Positions 29,304 through 37,727 of a stretch of 64,000 nt of DNA are shown piece by piece (the stretch's first letter is position 1; every line of letters begins with the position of its first letter). The stretch comes from Burkholderiales bacterium. GTDB lineage: Bacteria; Pseudomonadota; Gammaproteobacteria; Burkholderiales; Burkholderiaceae_C. Below the pieces are notes generated by a model. That model made no database searches and was not told the DNA's origin. It saw only the letters and a program-made list of their open reading frames with translations. The translations under genes and the position numbers were made by a program. The stretch is taken from the NCBI GenBank assembly GCA_016703325.1, contig JADJCH010000033.1:5644-69643 (forward strand), read 5' to 3'.

Positions 29304-29476
29304 GAAGGTACCTGCGCGGGGATGACGAAGGTACCTGCGCGGGGATGACGAAGGTGCCTTCGCGGGGATGACGAGGGTGCCTTCGCAGGGATGACGAAGG
29401 TGCCTGCGCGGGGATCACGAAGGTGCCTTCGCGGGGATGACAGAGATGTCCGCGCGGGGTGACGAAGGTGCCCCGG
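29293..29476. repeat. 23-bp tandem repeat array, eight units
   Basis: Units start at 29293, 29316, 29339, 29362, 29385, 29408, 29431 and 29454, an exact 23-base period with the core GCGGGGATGACGAAGGT(A/G)CC. Units drift toward the right end; a ninth degenerate copy may follow. No spacers separate units, so this is not CRISPR. The region between dnaE and the toxin-antitoxin pair holds no gene. Confidence 0.85.
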
Positions 29477-29559
29477 GCAGGGTGATGAAGGGTGTCTGCG
29501 TCGCACTTCGGCCCCACCGACTGGCGCTGCTGAACCCTCCGGCGCTGCGCTGAACGGCG

Positions 29560-29943
29560 TTACACCAGGCGCACCATCGCCCCGTACCGGGCCAGCTTGG
29601 AATCCGCCGACAGCAGCAGCAGAGGCTCGGTCAGTGCCTGGGCCACCAGCAGGCGGTCGAAGGGATCACGGTGGTCCTCATGCTGAGGCAACTCGGCCAC
29701 CGCCAGCAGATGCCCGGCCGAAATCGGCAGCCACTGGAAGCTGTCCGCCTCGACTTGCCGGTGCAGCGCGGGCAGGTCCACCGCCAGCTTGCCCAGGCTG
29801 CGCTTGATCGCCATTTCCCACAGCGAGGCGTGGCTGACGTGGACGTGTTCGGCGGCCGCTACCGCCTGGCGCGCGGCCATCGGCACCCGCTCAGGCCAGC
29901 CCAGCCACCACAGCAGCAGGTGGGTATCAAGCAGCAGGCGCAT
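29560..29943 (-). CDS. PIN-domain toxin (VapC-like)
   Basis: This 127-residue PIN-domain protein is a likely type II toxin ribonuclease. Acidic metal-binding positions are seen in LLLDTHLLLWW (first Asp), SLWEMAIKRSLGKL (Glu), HRDPFDRLLVAQA and LLLSADSKLARYG. It overlaps the end of the upstream Phd-family antitoxin gene by 17 bases, as is usual for such pairs. RNA cleavage is inferred from the family. Confidence 0.9.
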   Translation of the reverse strand: MRLLLDTHLLLWWLGWPERVPMAARQAVAAAEHVHVSHASLWEMAIKRSLGKLAVDLPALHRQVEADSFQWLPISAGHLLAVAELPQHEDHRDPFDRLLVAQALTEPLLLLSADSKLARYGAMVRLV

Positions 29944-30178
29944 CGCCGGGCTTCAGGGCACCAAACAGATCGTCCAGGGGCGCGTCGAAATCATCGGACA
30001 GGGTGATCCTGCCGGCCATGCTGCCAGGTGCCGCGACCCGGCTGACCGGTGGCTGATAGGCCGTCAGCGTCGCGATCGGGCGGCCGGCACGTGCGATCAC
30101 CACCGATTCGCCCTTTTCGACTTCAGCCAGCAATCGGGACAGTTGCGTCTTGGCGTCGTGGACATTGACGGTGAGCAT
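29927..30178 (-). CDS. Phd/YefM-family antitoxin
   Basis: The 83-residue protein starts MLTVNVHDAKTQLSRLLAEV at ATG 30178, the Phd/YefM N-terminal dimer fold that binds operator DNA. It continues EKGESVVIARAGRPIATL, and the acidic C-terminus would wrap the PIN toxin encoded next. A long open frame that runs upstream through this gene is antisense noise. The pair probably autoregulates from the short region before 30358. Confidence 0.9.
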   Translation of the reverse strand: MLTVNVHDAKTQLSRLLAEVEKGESVVIARAGRPIATLTAYQPPVSRVAAPGSMAGRITLSDDFDAPLDDLFGALKPGDAPAA

Positions 30179-30358
30179 GGTGGCAACTTCATGTGGACTA
30201 ACTCTTAGTCTATCTGAAGCAACGGGCTCTGCGAACCTATCCTTGGTCAAGACTCCTGCAATCGGGTCGACCCTTTGTCGCAGCACGGCCGCGCGGCGGT
30301 TTTCGCATCTGCGTTGACGGCGTAGGATCGGTGGCACAACTGAAACAGGCTCGGTCGG

Positions 30359-32269
30359 GTGGCGGTGTGCTCTGCGCTGCATCCCCCGGCATCGGGCCTC
30401 GATGGAGACCCCACCTTGCAGCCCACCCGCACGGCCGATCCGGCCCTCACGGCGCACTTTCACCGAGTCGTCGACTGTCAATGGGCCTGTCCCGCCCACA
30501 CCCCCGTTCCCGAGTACATCCGCCTGATCGCGTCCGGCCGCCATGCCGACGCCTACATGGTCAACTGGGTGTCCAACGTTTTCCCTGGCGTGCTCGGGCG
30601 CACCTGCGACCGCCCCTGCGAGCCCGCCTGCCGGCGCGGCCGGGTGGAGGATGCCAACGGCGAGCATCCGGAGCCGGTGGCCATCTGCCGCCTCAAGCGT
30701 GTCGCGGCCGACCTGAAGGGCGATGTGCGCGGGCGCATGCCCCGCTACGCCCAACGCAACGGCAAGAAGGTGGCCTGCGTCGGTGCCGGGCCGGCCTCGA
30801 TGACGGTGGCGCGTGACCTGGCCGCCGTCGGCTACGACGTCACGGTGTTCGACGGCGAGGCCAAGGCCGGCGGCTTCGTGCGCTCGCAGATCCCGCGTTT
30901 TCGCCTGCCCGAGAGCGTGATCGACGAGGAATGCGGCTGGATCTTCGACCTGGGCGTCAACTTCCGCAGTGGCACGCGCATCGACTCCCTGCGCGATCTG
31001 CTCGGCCAGGGTTATGACGCCCTCTTCGTCGGCAGCGGTGCGCCGCGCGGGCGGGATCTGGAAATTCCCGGCCGGCAGGAGGCCGCGTCGCAGATCCACC
31101 TGGGCATCGACTGGCTGGCCAGCGTGTCCTTCGGCCACGTCAGCAAGGTGGGCCAGCGCGTCATCGTGCTGGGCGGTGGCAACACCGCGATGGACTGCTG
31201 CCGTTCGGCGCGGCGGCTCGGATCGAGCGACGTCAAGGTGATCGTGCGCTCGGGCTTCGAGGAGATGAAGGCCTCGCCCTGGGAGAAGGAGGATGCCCTC
31301 CACGAAGGCATCCCCATCCTCAACTACCACGTGCCCAAGGCCTTCGTGCAGGCCGATGGCAAGCTGGTCGGCATGAGCTTCGAGATCGTCGAAGCGAAGT
31401 ACGACGACAAGGGCCGCCGCAGCCTGATCCCCACCGGCGCGCCGGATGCGTTTTTCCCCTGCGACGAGGTGCTGATCGCCGTCGGCCAGGAGAACGCCTT
31501 CCCCTGGATCGAGCGCGATGTGGGCATCGAGTTCGACAAGTGGGGCCTGCCGGTGCTCAACGAGGATTCGCTGCAGTCCACGCTGCCGAACGTCTTCTTC
31601 GGGGGCGATGCCGCCTTCGGGCCGAAGAACATCATCACCGCGGTGGCGCATGGCCACCAGGCCGCCGTGTCGATCGACAAGTGGCTCAACGGTGAGGATG
31701 TGGCGCAGCGCCCGGCACCGCTGACCAATCTCGTGTCCCAGAAGATGGGGATCCACGAGTGGAGCTACGACAACGACGTGTCGCTGGACGAGCGCCACAA
31801 GGTGCCCTGGGCCGCGGCCGAGCAGGCGCTGGCCAGCATCCGCGTGGAGGTGGAGCTGGGCTTCGACCTCAAGACCGCCGTCAAGGAGGCCTCGCGCTGC
31901 CTGAACTGCGACGTGCAGACGGTGTTCAGTGCGCCGGCCTGCATCGAGTGCGACGCCTGCGCCGACATCTGCCCGACCGACTGCATCAGCTTCGTCACCA
32001 ATGGCGAGGAGGCCGACCTGCGCGGCCGACTCAAGGCTCCGTCGCTGAACCTGGACGAGCCGCTGTACGTGTCCGGTGAGCTGAAGACCAAGCGGGTGAT
32101 GATCAAGGACGAGGACGTCTGCCTGCACTGCGGCCTGTGCGCCGAACGCTGCCCCACCGGCGCCTGGGACATGCAGAAGTTCTTCCTGCAGGTCACCCAG
32201 GCCGGGCCGAAGTGCCGGACGCCCCGCGGCGATGCCGCCGCCCCCCAGACCACGAAGGAGGCTGCGTGA
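30359..32269 (+). CDS. GltD-like NAD(P)-linked flavoprotein with two ferredoxin clusters
   Basis: The 636-residue protein joins three parts. The N-terminal domain resembles the iron-sulfur domain of glutamate synthase small subunit (DCQWACPAHTPVPEY, CDRPCEPACRRG). Two nucleotide-binding folds follow: FAD at VACVGAGPASMTVARDLA and NAD(P)H at VIVLGGGNTAMDCCRSAR. The C-terminus carries two 4Fe-4S ferredoxin motifs (CIECDACADICPTDC and CLHCGLCAERCPTGAW). It would pass electrons between NAD(P) and ferredoxin for the 2-oxoacid oxidoreductase encoded next; its stop overlaps the next start. The GTG start at 30359 is uncertain; a GTG at 30365 is also possible. Confidence 0.85.
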   Translation: MAVCSALHPPASGLDGDPTLQPTRTADPALTAHFHRVVDCQWACPAHTPVPEYIRLIASGRHADAYMVNWVSNVFPGVLGRTCDRPCEPACRRGRVEDANGEHPEPVAICRLKRVAADLKGDVRGRMPRYAQRNGKKVACVGAGPASMTVARDLAAVGYDVTVFDGEAKAGGFVRSQIPRFRLPESVIDEECGWIFDLGVNFRSGTRIDSLRDLLGQGYDALFVGSGAPRGRDLEIPGRQEAASQIHLGIDWLASVSFGHVSKVGQRVIVLGGGNTAMDCCRSARRLGSSDVKVIVRSGFEEMKASPWEKEDALHEGIPILNYHVPKAFVQADGKLVGMSFEIVEAKYDDKGRRSLIPTGAPDAFFPCDEVLIAVGQENAFPWIERDVGIEFDKWGLPVLNEDSLQSTLPNVFFGGDAAFGPKNIITAVAHGHQAAVSIDKWLNGEDVAQRPAPLTNLVSQKMGIHEWSYDNDVSLDERHKVPWAAAEQALASIRVEVELGFDLKTAVKEASRCLNCDVQTVFSAPACIECDACADICPTDCISFVTNGEEADLRGRLKAPSLNLDEPLYVSGELKTKRVMIKDEDVCLHCGLCAERCPTGAWDMQKFFLQVTQAGPKCRTPRGDAAAPQTTKEAA

Positions 32270-34179
32270 TGAACCGCATCGAAGCCGTCAACGATTTCGT
32301 CATCAAGTTCGCCAACGTCAACGGCTCGGGCTCCGCCTCGGCCAACGAGTTGTTCGCCAAGGCCATCCTGCGCATGGGCGTGCCGGTGAGTCCGCGCAAC
32401 ATCTTCCCCAGCAATATCCAGGGGCTGCCCACCTGGTACGAGGTGCGGGTGTCCGAGCAGGGCTGGCTGGGCCGGCGCGGCGGCATCGACATGATGGTGG
32501 CGATGAACCCGCAGACCTGGAAGGCCGACGTGGCCGAGCTGGAGCCGGGCGGCTACCTGTTCTACGACAGCACCCGGCCGCTGCCGCCCTCGGCCTTCCG
32601 CGACGACATCCACGTCATCGGCATGCCGCTGACCGAGATCTGCAACGCAGCCTACCAGGACCCGCGCCAGCGCCAGCTGTTCAAGAACATCGTCTACGTT
32701 GGCGCCCTGTCGGTGCTGCTGGGCATCGAGCCGGCGGAGATCGAGAAGCTCTTTGCCGAGCAGTTCCGCGGCAAGGAGAAGCTGCTGGACTCCAACGTGC
32801 GCGCGCTGCAGCTGGGCCGCAACTTTGCGCAGGAGCACCTGGACGCCGACAAGGTGGGCATCCAGGTGGAGCGTTGCGACAAGGTGGGCGACCGCATCTT
32901 CGTGGACGGCAACACCGCCGCCGGCATGGGCTGCGTCTGGGGCGGCGCCACCGTCTCCGGCTGGTACCCGATCACACCGTCCACCTCGGTGCCGGAGGCC
33001 TTCGAGAAGTACTGCAGCAAGCTGCGCATCGACCCCGAGACCGGCAAGAAGAACTACGCCATCGTGCAGGCCGAAGACGAGCTCTCCGCCATCGGCGTGG
33101 TGATCGGCGCGGCCTGGAACGGTGCGCGGGCCTTCACCGCCACCTCCGGCCCCGGCGTGTCGCTGATGACCGAGTTCCTCGGCCTGGCCTACTTTGCCGA
33201 GATCCCGGTCACGCTGATCAACGTGCAGCGCGGCGGTCCCTCCACCGGCATGCCCACCCGCACCCAGCAGGCCGACCTGCTGTGCTGCGCCTACGCCAGC
33301 CACGGCGACACCAAGCATGTGATGCTGTTTCCGCAGGACCCAGCCGAGTGCTTCGAGCACGCCGCCACGGCGCTGGACCTGGCCGACCGCCTGCAGACGC
33401 CGGTGTTCGTCATGACCGACCTGGACATCGGCATGAACCAGCGCCTGTGCGCCCCCTTCAAGTGGGACGACAGCCGCCGGCTCGACCGCGGCAAGGTCAT
33501 GACCGCGGAGGAGCTCGAATCGGGCCGTGACTTCGGCCGCTACAAGGACGTGGACGGCGACGGCATCCCCTGGCGCACCTACCCGGGCACGCACCCCACC
33601 AAGGGCGCCTACTTCACCCGCGGCACCACCCGGGACGCCTACGCGCGCTACTCCGAGGCCGGGCCGGACTACCTCTACAACGTCCAGCGCCTGCTGAAGA
33701 AGTTCGCCACCGCCGCCAAGCTGGTGCCGCAGCCGCTGCTGCACGAGGCCGACCGGCCCACCCGCCTGGGCGTGATCCACTTCGGCTCCACCAGCCCGGC
33801 GATGGAGGAGGCGCTGGTCTCGCTGGCCGCCGCCGGCATCCACATGGACGCGATGCGGCTGCGCGCCTTCCCCTTCCCGAAGTTGGTGCGCGACTTCATC
33901 GCGCTGCACGACGCCGTCTTCGTCGTCGAGCAGAACCGCGACGCGCAGATGCGCACCCTGCTGATCAACGAACTGGACGTCAACCCCGCCCAGCTCGTGC
34001 CCATCCTGCACTACGACGGCACGCCCATCACCGCCCGCTACATCACCAGCGCCATCACCGACGCGGTGCATGCCATGGTGGTGCTGCCCGCCTACCCGCG
34101 CGCCAACATGGTCACCGGCACGGCGCAGCGCGGCTCGGCCGCCGCCATCGCCGCCCACACCGACCCCAAAGTGCGCTGA
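32269..34179 (+). CDS. korA: 2-oxoacid:ferredoxin oxidoreductase, fused gamma-alpha subunit
   Basis: The 636-residue protein starts MNRIEAVNDFVIKFANVNGS (ATG overlapping the previous stop). Residues about 1-190 are the gamma domain (GRRGGIDMMVAM, GALSVLLGI). The remainder is the pyrimidine-binding alpha domain (GWYPITPSTSVPEAF, SGPGVSLMTEFLGLAYFAEIP, VQRGGPSTGMPTRTQQADL). Such enzymes decarboxylate 2-oxoacids with CoA and reduce ferredoxin. A KorAB-type 2-oxoglutarate enzyme fits best by resemblance to gamma-alpha fusions, but substrate choice cannot be read from sequence alone. Confidence 0.82.
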   Translation: MNRIEAVNDFVIKFANVNGSGSASANELFAKAILRMGVPVSPRNIFPSNIQGLPTWYEVRVSEQGWLGRRGGIDMMVAMNPQTWKADVAELEPGGYLFYDSTRPLPPSAFRDDIHVIGMPLTEICNAAYQDPRQRQLFKNIVYVGALSVLLGIEPAEIEKLFAEQFRGKEKLLDSNVRALQLGRNFAQEHLDADKVGIQVERCDKVGDRIFVDGNTAAGMGCVWGGATVSGWYPITPSTSVPEAFEKYCSKLRIDPETGKKNYAIVQAEDELSAIGVVIGAAWNGARAFTATSGPGVSLMTEFLGLAYFAEIPVTLINVQRGGPSTGMPTRTQQADLLCCAYASHGDTKHVMLFPQDPAECFEHAATALDLADRLQTPVFVMTDLDIGMNQRLCAPFKWDDSRRLDRGKVMTAEELESGRDFGRYKDVDGDGIPWRTYPGTHPTKGAYFTRGTTRDAYARYSEAGPDYLYNVQRLLKKFATAAKLVPQPLLHEADRPTRLGVIHFGSTSPAMEEALVSLAAAGIHMDAMRLRAFPFPKLVRDFIALHDAVFVVEQNRDAQMRTLLINELDVNPAQLVPILHYDGTPITARYITSAITDAVHAMVVLPAYPRANMVTGTAQRGSAAAIAAHTDPKVR

Positions 34180-34203
34180 CCTGCGCTGACCTGCGCTGAC
34201 CTG
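34174..34203. repeat. Three direct copies of a 10-bp unit
   Basis: CGCTGACCTG occurs three times in tandem across the korA stop codon and the spacer before korB. It looks like local slippage and adds extra TGA stops after korA. Confidence 0.85.
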
Positions 34204-34227
34204 CGCCGAACCCGGGATTCCCGCACC

Positions 34228-35283
34228 ATGACCTACATCGCCAAGCCGCGCTTCCACCACCCCAGCCTGCAGGCCAACGCGGTGGGCTACACCCGCCGCG
34301 ACTACGAGGGCAAGATCTCCACCCTCTGCGCCGGCTGCGGCCACGACTCCATCTCCGCGGCCATCATCCAGGCCTGCTGGGAGCTGGACATCCAGCCGCA
34401 CCGCGTCGCCAAGCTCTCCGGCATCGGCTGCAGCAGCAAGACGCCGGACTACTTCCTCGGCGCCAGCCACGGCTTCAACACCGTGCACGGCCGCATGCCC
34501 AGCGTGCTCACCGGCGCCAACCTCGCCAACCGCGACCTGCTCTACCTGGGCGTGAGCGGCGACGGCGACTCCGCCTCCATCGGCCTGGGCCAGTTCGCCC
34601 ACGCCATGCGCCGCGGCGTCAACATGGTCTACATCGTCGAGAACAACGGCGTCTACGGCCTCACCAAGGGCCAGTTCTCCGCCACCGCGGACCGCGGCAG
34701 CAAGAGCAAGAAGGGCGTCATCAACCACGACAGCCCGGTCGACCTGGTCGGCCTGGCGCTGCAACTGGGCGCCACCTACGTCGCCCGCGGCTTCTCGGGC
34801 GACAAGGAGCAACTCGTCCCGCTCATCAAGGGCGCCATCGCCCACCAGGGCGCCGCCTTCATCGACGTGGTCAGCCCCTGCGTCACCTTCAACAACCACG
34901 CCGGCAGCACCAAGAGCTACGACTACGTGCGCGAGCACAACGAAGCCGTCAGCCGCATCGACTTCATCGCCCTCGGCGCGGAAATCACCGCCTCCCCGGC
35001 TCCCGGCGAAACCATCGACCTGCCGCAACCCGACGGCTCGATCATGCGCCTGCGCAAACTCCACGCCGACCACGACCCCACCGACCGCGTCGCCGCCATG
35101 AACCACGTCCAGGCCCTGCAAGCCAAAGGCGAAGTGGCCACCGGCTTGCTGTACGCCGAGCCGGACGCCCAGGATCTGCACGAAGCCCTGGGCACCTGCG
35201 CCACGCCGCTGAATGCGCTGCCGCAGGAAAAGGTCTGCCCGGGGGCGGCGGCGCTGGAGAGGATTAATGCGGGGTTGAGGTGA
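34228..35283 (+). CDS. korB: 2-oxoacid:ferredoxin oxidoreductase, beta subunit
   Basis: The 351-residue protein binds thiamine diphosphate (GDGDSASIGLGQFAHAM ... ENNGVYGLTKGQ). Cysteines expected to hold a 4Fe-4S cluster lie in CAGCGHDS, GIGCSSK and SPCVTFNNH. With the fused gamma-alpha subunit it forms the complete enzyme. The spacer to korA is 48 bases and includes a small tandem repeat. The gene ends at the boundary where base composition changes into the accessory island. Confidence 0.88.
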   Translation: MTYIAKPRFHHPSLQANAVGYTRRDYEGKISTLCAGCGHDSISAAIIQACWELDIQPHRVAKLSGIGCSSKTPDYFLGASHGFNTVHGRMPSVLTGANLANRDLLYLGVSGDGDSASIGLGQFAHAMRRGVNMVYIVENNGVYGLTKGQFSATADRGSKSKKGVINHDSPVDLVGLALQLGATYVARGFSGDKEQLVPLIKGAIAHQGAAFIDVVSPCVTFNNHAGSTKSYDYVREHNEAVSRIDFIALGAEITASPAPGETIDLPQPDGSIMRLRKLHADHDPTDRVAAMNHVQALQAKGEVATGLLYAEPDAQDLHEALGTCATPLNALPQEKVCPGAAALERINAGLR

Positions 35284-35539
35284 GAGTGGGCGTCATCGTC
35301 ATCTGTTTCGATATCGATGAAATTGCTTGAGGGCCGGATGGCGATAATGTTTGCCGAAGCCTGTGCTTTTTGTGATGCGAGATTCGAGCGACCACCCTGG
35401 ACAGGATTTGCTGAGGCTCTATGAGTCAGAATGCAAGAAGCCTGAGGACGAAACATCTTGTATTGGCCTTAACCAAGGCTTCCGAAATGCAAGATGCATT
35501 TTTTTGTTTTTGACAAAATAACCAAAGGAGAGCATTTAA

Positions 35540-36079
35540 ATGGGCAAAGATTCCAACACCAATCAGTCCCCAGTGCCTGGTGCGGGCACAAGAAAAGTTG
35601 GGATCCTGCTTTCGATTGGTGTGCTTTTCTTGCCAATAATATTCTCTTGGTTTCTGCTTCGTCCTGGTTATAGTTTATTGGCGAGAGCGCTTGCATTGTC
35701 GTGGCTGGCATTCTTTCTATTTGTTGCGTTTGATAAGGACGGATTGAATAACGCCTCTGGCCCAGTTGCTCCTGCCACCGTTTCCGTCAATCAACCGACG
35801 CAAGCAGCGAACCAGAAAGATGCACGAGCAGTAGAGATCCTTCGCTTGCCGAAAAATAGTCTGGTATGTTTTGATCGAGGCGATTGGGATTTGATGCTTC
35901 AGAGCATATGGGATAGGAACGCGATTCAGGTCAAGCTACTGCTTGAATCTGCTCGCTGCACGTATACATCTGAAGATATGAATATTAAGTTTCTGGATCC
36001 GGCAAGCAAGACCTCGGCCCTCATTCAATTGCCTAGCGGGCGAGCAGGCTTTGTACTGCTGCAGGATATAGGAAAGTAG
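35540..36079 (+). CDS. Hypothetical membrane protein in AT-richer DNA
   Basis: I do not recognise this 179-residue protein. Two hydrophobic segments lie at about residues 20-40 and 46-64, followed by a polar region with two cysteines in the C-terminal half. A strong ribosome site (AAAGGAGAG) precedes the ATG. Codon use is clearly more AT-rich than in the genes on either side, which suggests acquisition by transfer. It is 4 bases ahead of another membrane ORF and probably forms a pair with it. Confidence 0.65.
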   Translation: MGKDSNTNQSPVPGAGTRKVGILLSIGVLFLPIIFSWFLLRPGYSLLARALALSWLAFFLFVAFDKDGLNNASGPVAPATVSVNQPTQAANQKDARAVEILRLPKNSLVCFDRGDWDLMLQSIWDRNAIQVKLLLESARCTYTSEDMNIKFLDPASKTSALIQLPSGRAGFVLLQDIGK

Positions 36080-36083
36080 TGAA

Positions 36084-36596
36084 GTGTGTTCGATTGATTC
36101 AATCATTGCATTTTCCTCCTTGGCGGTTTCTGTTATTGCTGTTGCCATTTCATTTTATTTCTGGCGACTACAGTTCAGGCCGATTGTCACCGCAGCGATT
36201 CGAACAGCGAAAGGTGGGCCAGATGCGATCGCTTACAATCTTGATATTCTCAATTCAGGCTCCATTCCGGCAAAGAATATTCTCATATCCGTAGACGAAA
36301 CAACTCTGCCGGGCGCGTTTGGCACCGACGCCACGACGGAGAATAAGGCTCGATATCTTTCCTGTTTCTCGCCTGCATCTCAAATATCGGTCCTTCATAA
36401 CGGGTCACGCGTTTCATGCTCCTTTGGAACAACCAAACCAGACAATCATGGTTTTTGGAAGTACCGAGCAAAAGTTGAGATCACGCTACGATATGGAGGC
36501 TGGTTCGGGAAGAGATATGAGCAGAAACAGATAATTGAGGTGGTGGACTCGGACAGTTTCACAGGTCACATGTGGGGCGACAGCGATCGTTCTTGA
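36084..36596 (+). CDS. Hypothetical membrane-anchored protein
   Basis: This 170-residue product starts at GTG 36084. One N-terminal membrane helix (SIIAFSSLAVSVIAVAISFYF) is followed by a soluble beta-rich domain containing YNLDILNSGSIPAKNI, which looks like an immunoglobulin-like or CARDB-type fold. No function is known to me. AT-rich codon use matches the preceding ORF, and the 4-base spacing suggests co-expression. Together they form a foreign-looking two-gene unit at the left edge of the island. Confidence 0.6.
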   Translation: MCSIDSIIAFSSLAVSVIAVAISFYFWRLQFRPIVTAAIRTAKGGPDAIAYNLDILNSGSIPAKNILISVDETTLPGAFGTDATTENKARYLSCFSPASQISVLHNGSRVSCSFGTTKPDNHGFWKYRAKVEITLRYGGWFGKRYEQKQIIEVVDSDSFTGHMWGDSDRS

Positions 36597-36707
36597 AGCA
36601 TAAGGGGCAGGCGCCCGCCTCAGGGTCACCCATTGCTAGCCGCCGTCAAGGGCGTCGTGGTCAGATTGCCTCTTGCCTGTTCGATTCTCCGAGGTGGGAT
36701 CGACGCT

Positions 36708-36760
36708 TCAGCGCTCCAGCCAATACCCCGCACGTCGACCGTTGTGGCCCACGGCCAACC
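36708..36760 (-). pseudogene. Fragment of a RelE/ParE-like toxin C-terminus
   Basis: The minus strand reads LAVGHNGRRAGYWLER and then stops. A nearly identical fragment is found at 40809-40880. Upstream coding sequence is cut off next to the REP-like motif at 36776. It is a decayed toxin end. Confidence 0.45.
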
Positions 36761-36775
36761 GGGCGCCGAGGAGCC

Positions 36776-36799
36776 GGGGTCAGGCCTCTTCTTTTGCCC
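36776..36799 (+). repeat. REP-like motif, copy a
   Basis: GGGGTCAGGCCTCTTCTTTTG is a variant of the motif that flanks the RAYT gene. It abuts the truncated end of the toxin fragment. Confidence 0.75.
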
Positions 36800-36864
36800 G
36801 ATCGGCACCCGCCCTCATCCCGCCGAGCTGTGGCAACCTCTGTGGCCAACCCGAACGAGATCCC

Positions 36865-37119
36865 ATGGGAATGCCAGTAGAAGTCCTGGAAGCTGAGTTG
36901 CTGCAGTTGCCGAAGGCGGATCGAATCCGCGTCCTCGACAGAGTGGTCGCCAGCTTGGACGCAGATGCGGCTCGTGATGCGGCGTGGGACGCCGTGGCGG
37001 CGGATAGAGACGCCGAGGCCGACCGCGATTCCTCGGTGCTTCGCCCGCTGGACGATGTGCTTGCTGCACTGCACGCAGAACTGCAGCAGGGGTTGGGGTC
37101 AGGTCTTGTCTTTTGCCTG
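36865..37119 (+). pseudogene. RelB-like antitoxin with replaced C-terminus
   Basis: From ATG 36865 the frame reads MGMPVEVLEAELLQLPKADR and RIRVLDRVVASLDAD, the N-terminal dimer region of the addiction-module (TIGR02574-type) antitoxins. After LDDVLAALHAELQQ the sequence changes into the translated REP-like motif at 37095. The frame stays open through it into the intact antitoxin at 37195, so a fused 185-residue product (36865-37422) is possible. The cognate toxin gene of this copy is gone. Probably a remnant, although the open fusion is noteworthy. Confidence 0.55.
37095..37117 (+). repeat. REP-like motif, copy b
   Basis: GGGGTCAGGTCTTGTCTTTT plus GCC, the closest match to the copy overlapping the RAYT 3' end. 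It lies exactly where the first antitoxin copy loses similarity. Confidence 0.85.
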
Positions 37120-37194
37120 TCTGCCGCTCTCCCTCTCCCCACCAACCTGTGGCAAGCTTCAAGATGTCACCGGTCCAACCCGCCAGGAGTCATC

Positions 37195-37422
37195 ATGGCC
37201 GCCACCTTTGAAGCCCTTCAGGCTGAAGTCCTCCGACTGCCGCAGGGGCAACGTGCGCGATTGCTTGAGCGGTTGATGGCCAGTCTGGATCAGGATGCCG
37301 ACATGGAGGCCGCCTGGGATGCCGAGGCGGCGCGTCGGGAAGAGGAGATCGACAGCGGGCAGGTGAAGGCCCTGCCCTTCGACGAAGTGATGGCGCGGCT
37401 GGAGGCTCGCTTTCCGGGATGA
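37195..37422 (+). CDS. Addiction-module antitoxin (RelB-like)
   Basis: The 75-residue protein starts MAATFEALQAEVLRLPQGQR at ATG 37195 with the ribosome site CCAGGAG. It matches the short antitoxins paired with ParE/RelE toxins: two helices, then the acidic segment EAAWDAEAARREEEI and the end LPFDEVMARLEARFPG. Its stop overlaps the toxin start (ATGA). It should bind and neutralise the toxin and may repress the promoter. Confidence 0.85.
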   Translation: MAATFEALQAEVLRLPQGQRARLLERLMASLDQDADMEAAWDAEAARREEEIDSGQVKALPFDEVMARLEARFPG

Positions 37423-37712
37423 GGCTGACGCTGCACCCCGATGCAGAGCGGGACGTGGCTGAGGCGGCGGCGTTCTACGAGCGTGAAGGAGCGCCGGCGG
37501 TGGCGGCGCGGTTTCTGAAGGAGTTCCGGCGCGTGGGCGCGTTGCTTCAGATGCAGCCTGAGATCGGGACTCCACGCGGTGGCGGACGGCGCGGGTTCAC
37601 GATGCATGTGTTTCCGTACACGGTGGTCTATCGGCACCTGCCGAATGAAATCCGGATCACGGTGGTAAAGCACGACAGGCGTCGGCCTGGATTTGGCTCC
37701 CGGAGGGTCTGA
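37419..37712 (+). CDS. ParE/RelE-family toxin
   Basis: The 97-residue protein has the RelE/ParE fold: HPDAERDVAEAAAFYEREG at the N-terminus, RFLKEFRRVGALLQ, then MHVFPYTVVYRHLPNEIRI and a basic tail (HDRRRPGFGSRR). Family members either cleave ribosome-bound mRNA or poison gyrase; the sequence alone does not tell which. Translational overlap with the antitoxin supports a functional pair. Confidence 0.87.
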   Translation: MRLTLHPDAERDVAEAAAFYEREGAPAVAARFLKEFRRVGALLQMQPEIGTPRGGGRRGFTMHVFPYTVVYRHLPNEIRITVVKHDRRRPGFGSRRV

Positions 37713-37727
37713 CTGGGAACTGCTGCC

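Noticed and set aside
29293..29476. Possible CRISPR array
   Set aside because: Units are contiguous 23-bp tandem repeats without unique spacers, and no cas genes are near.
31765..35181. 1138-codon frame antisense to the kor genes
   Set aside because: No domain is recognisable, and all three kor genes on the plus strand have clear motifs.
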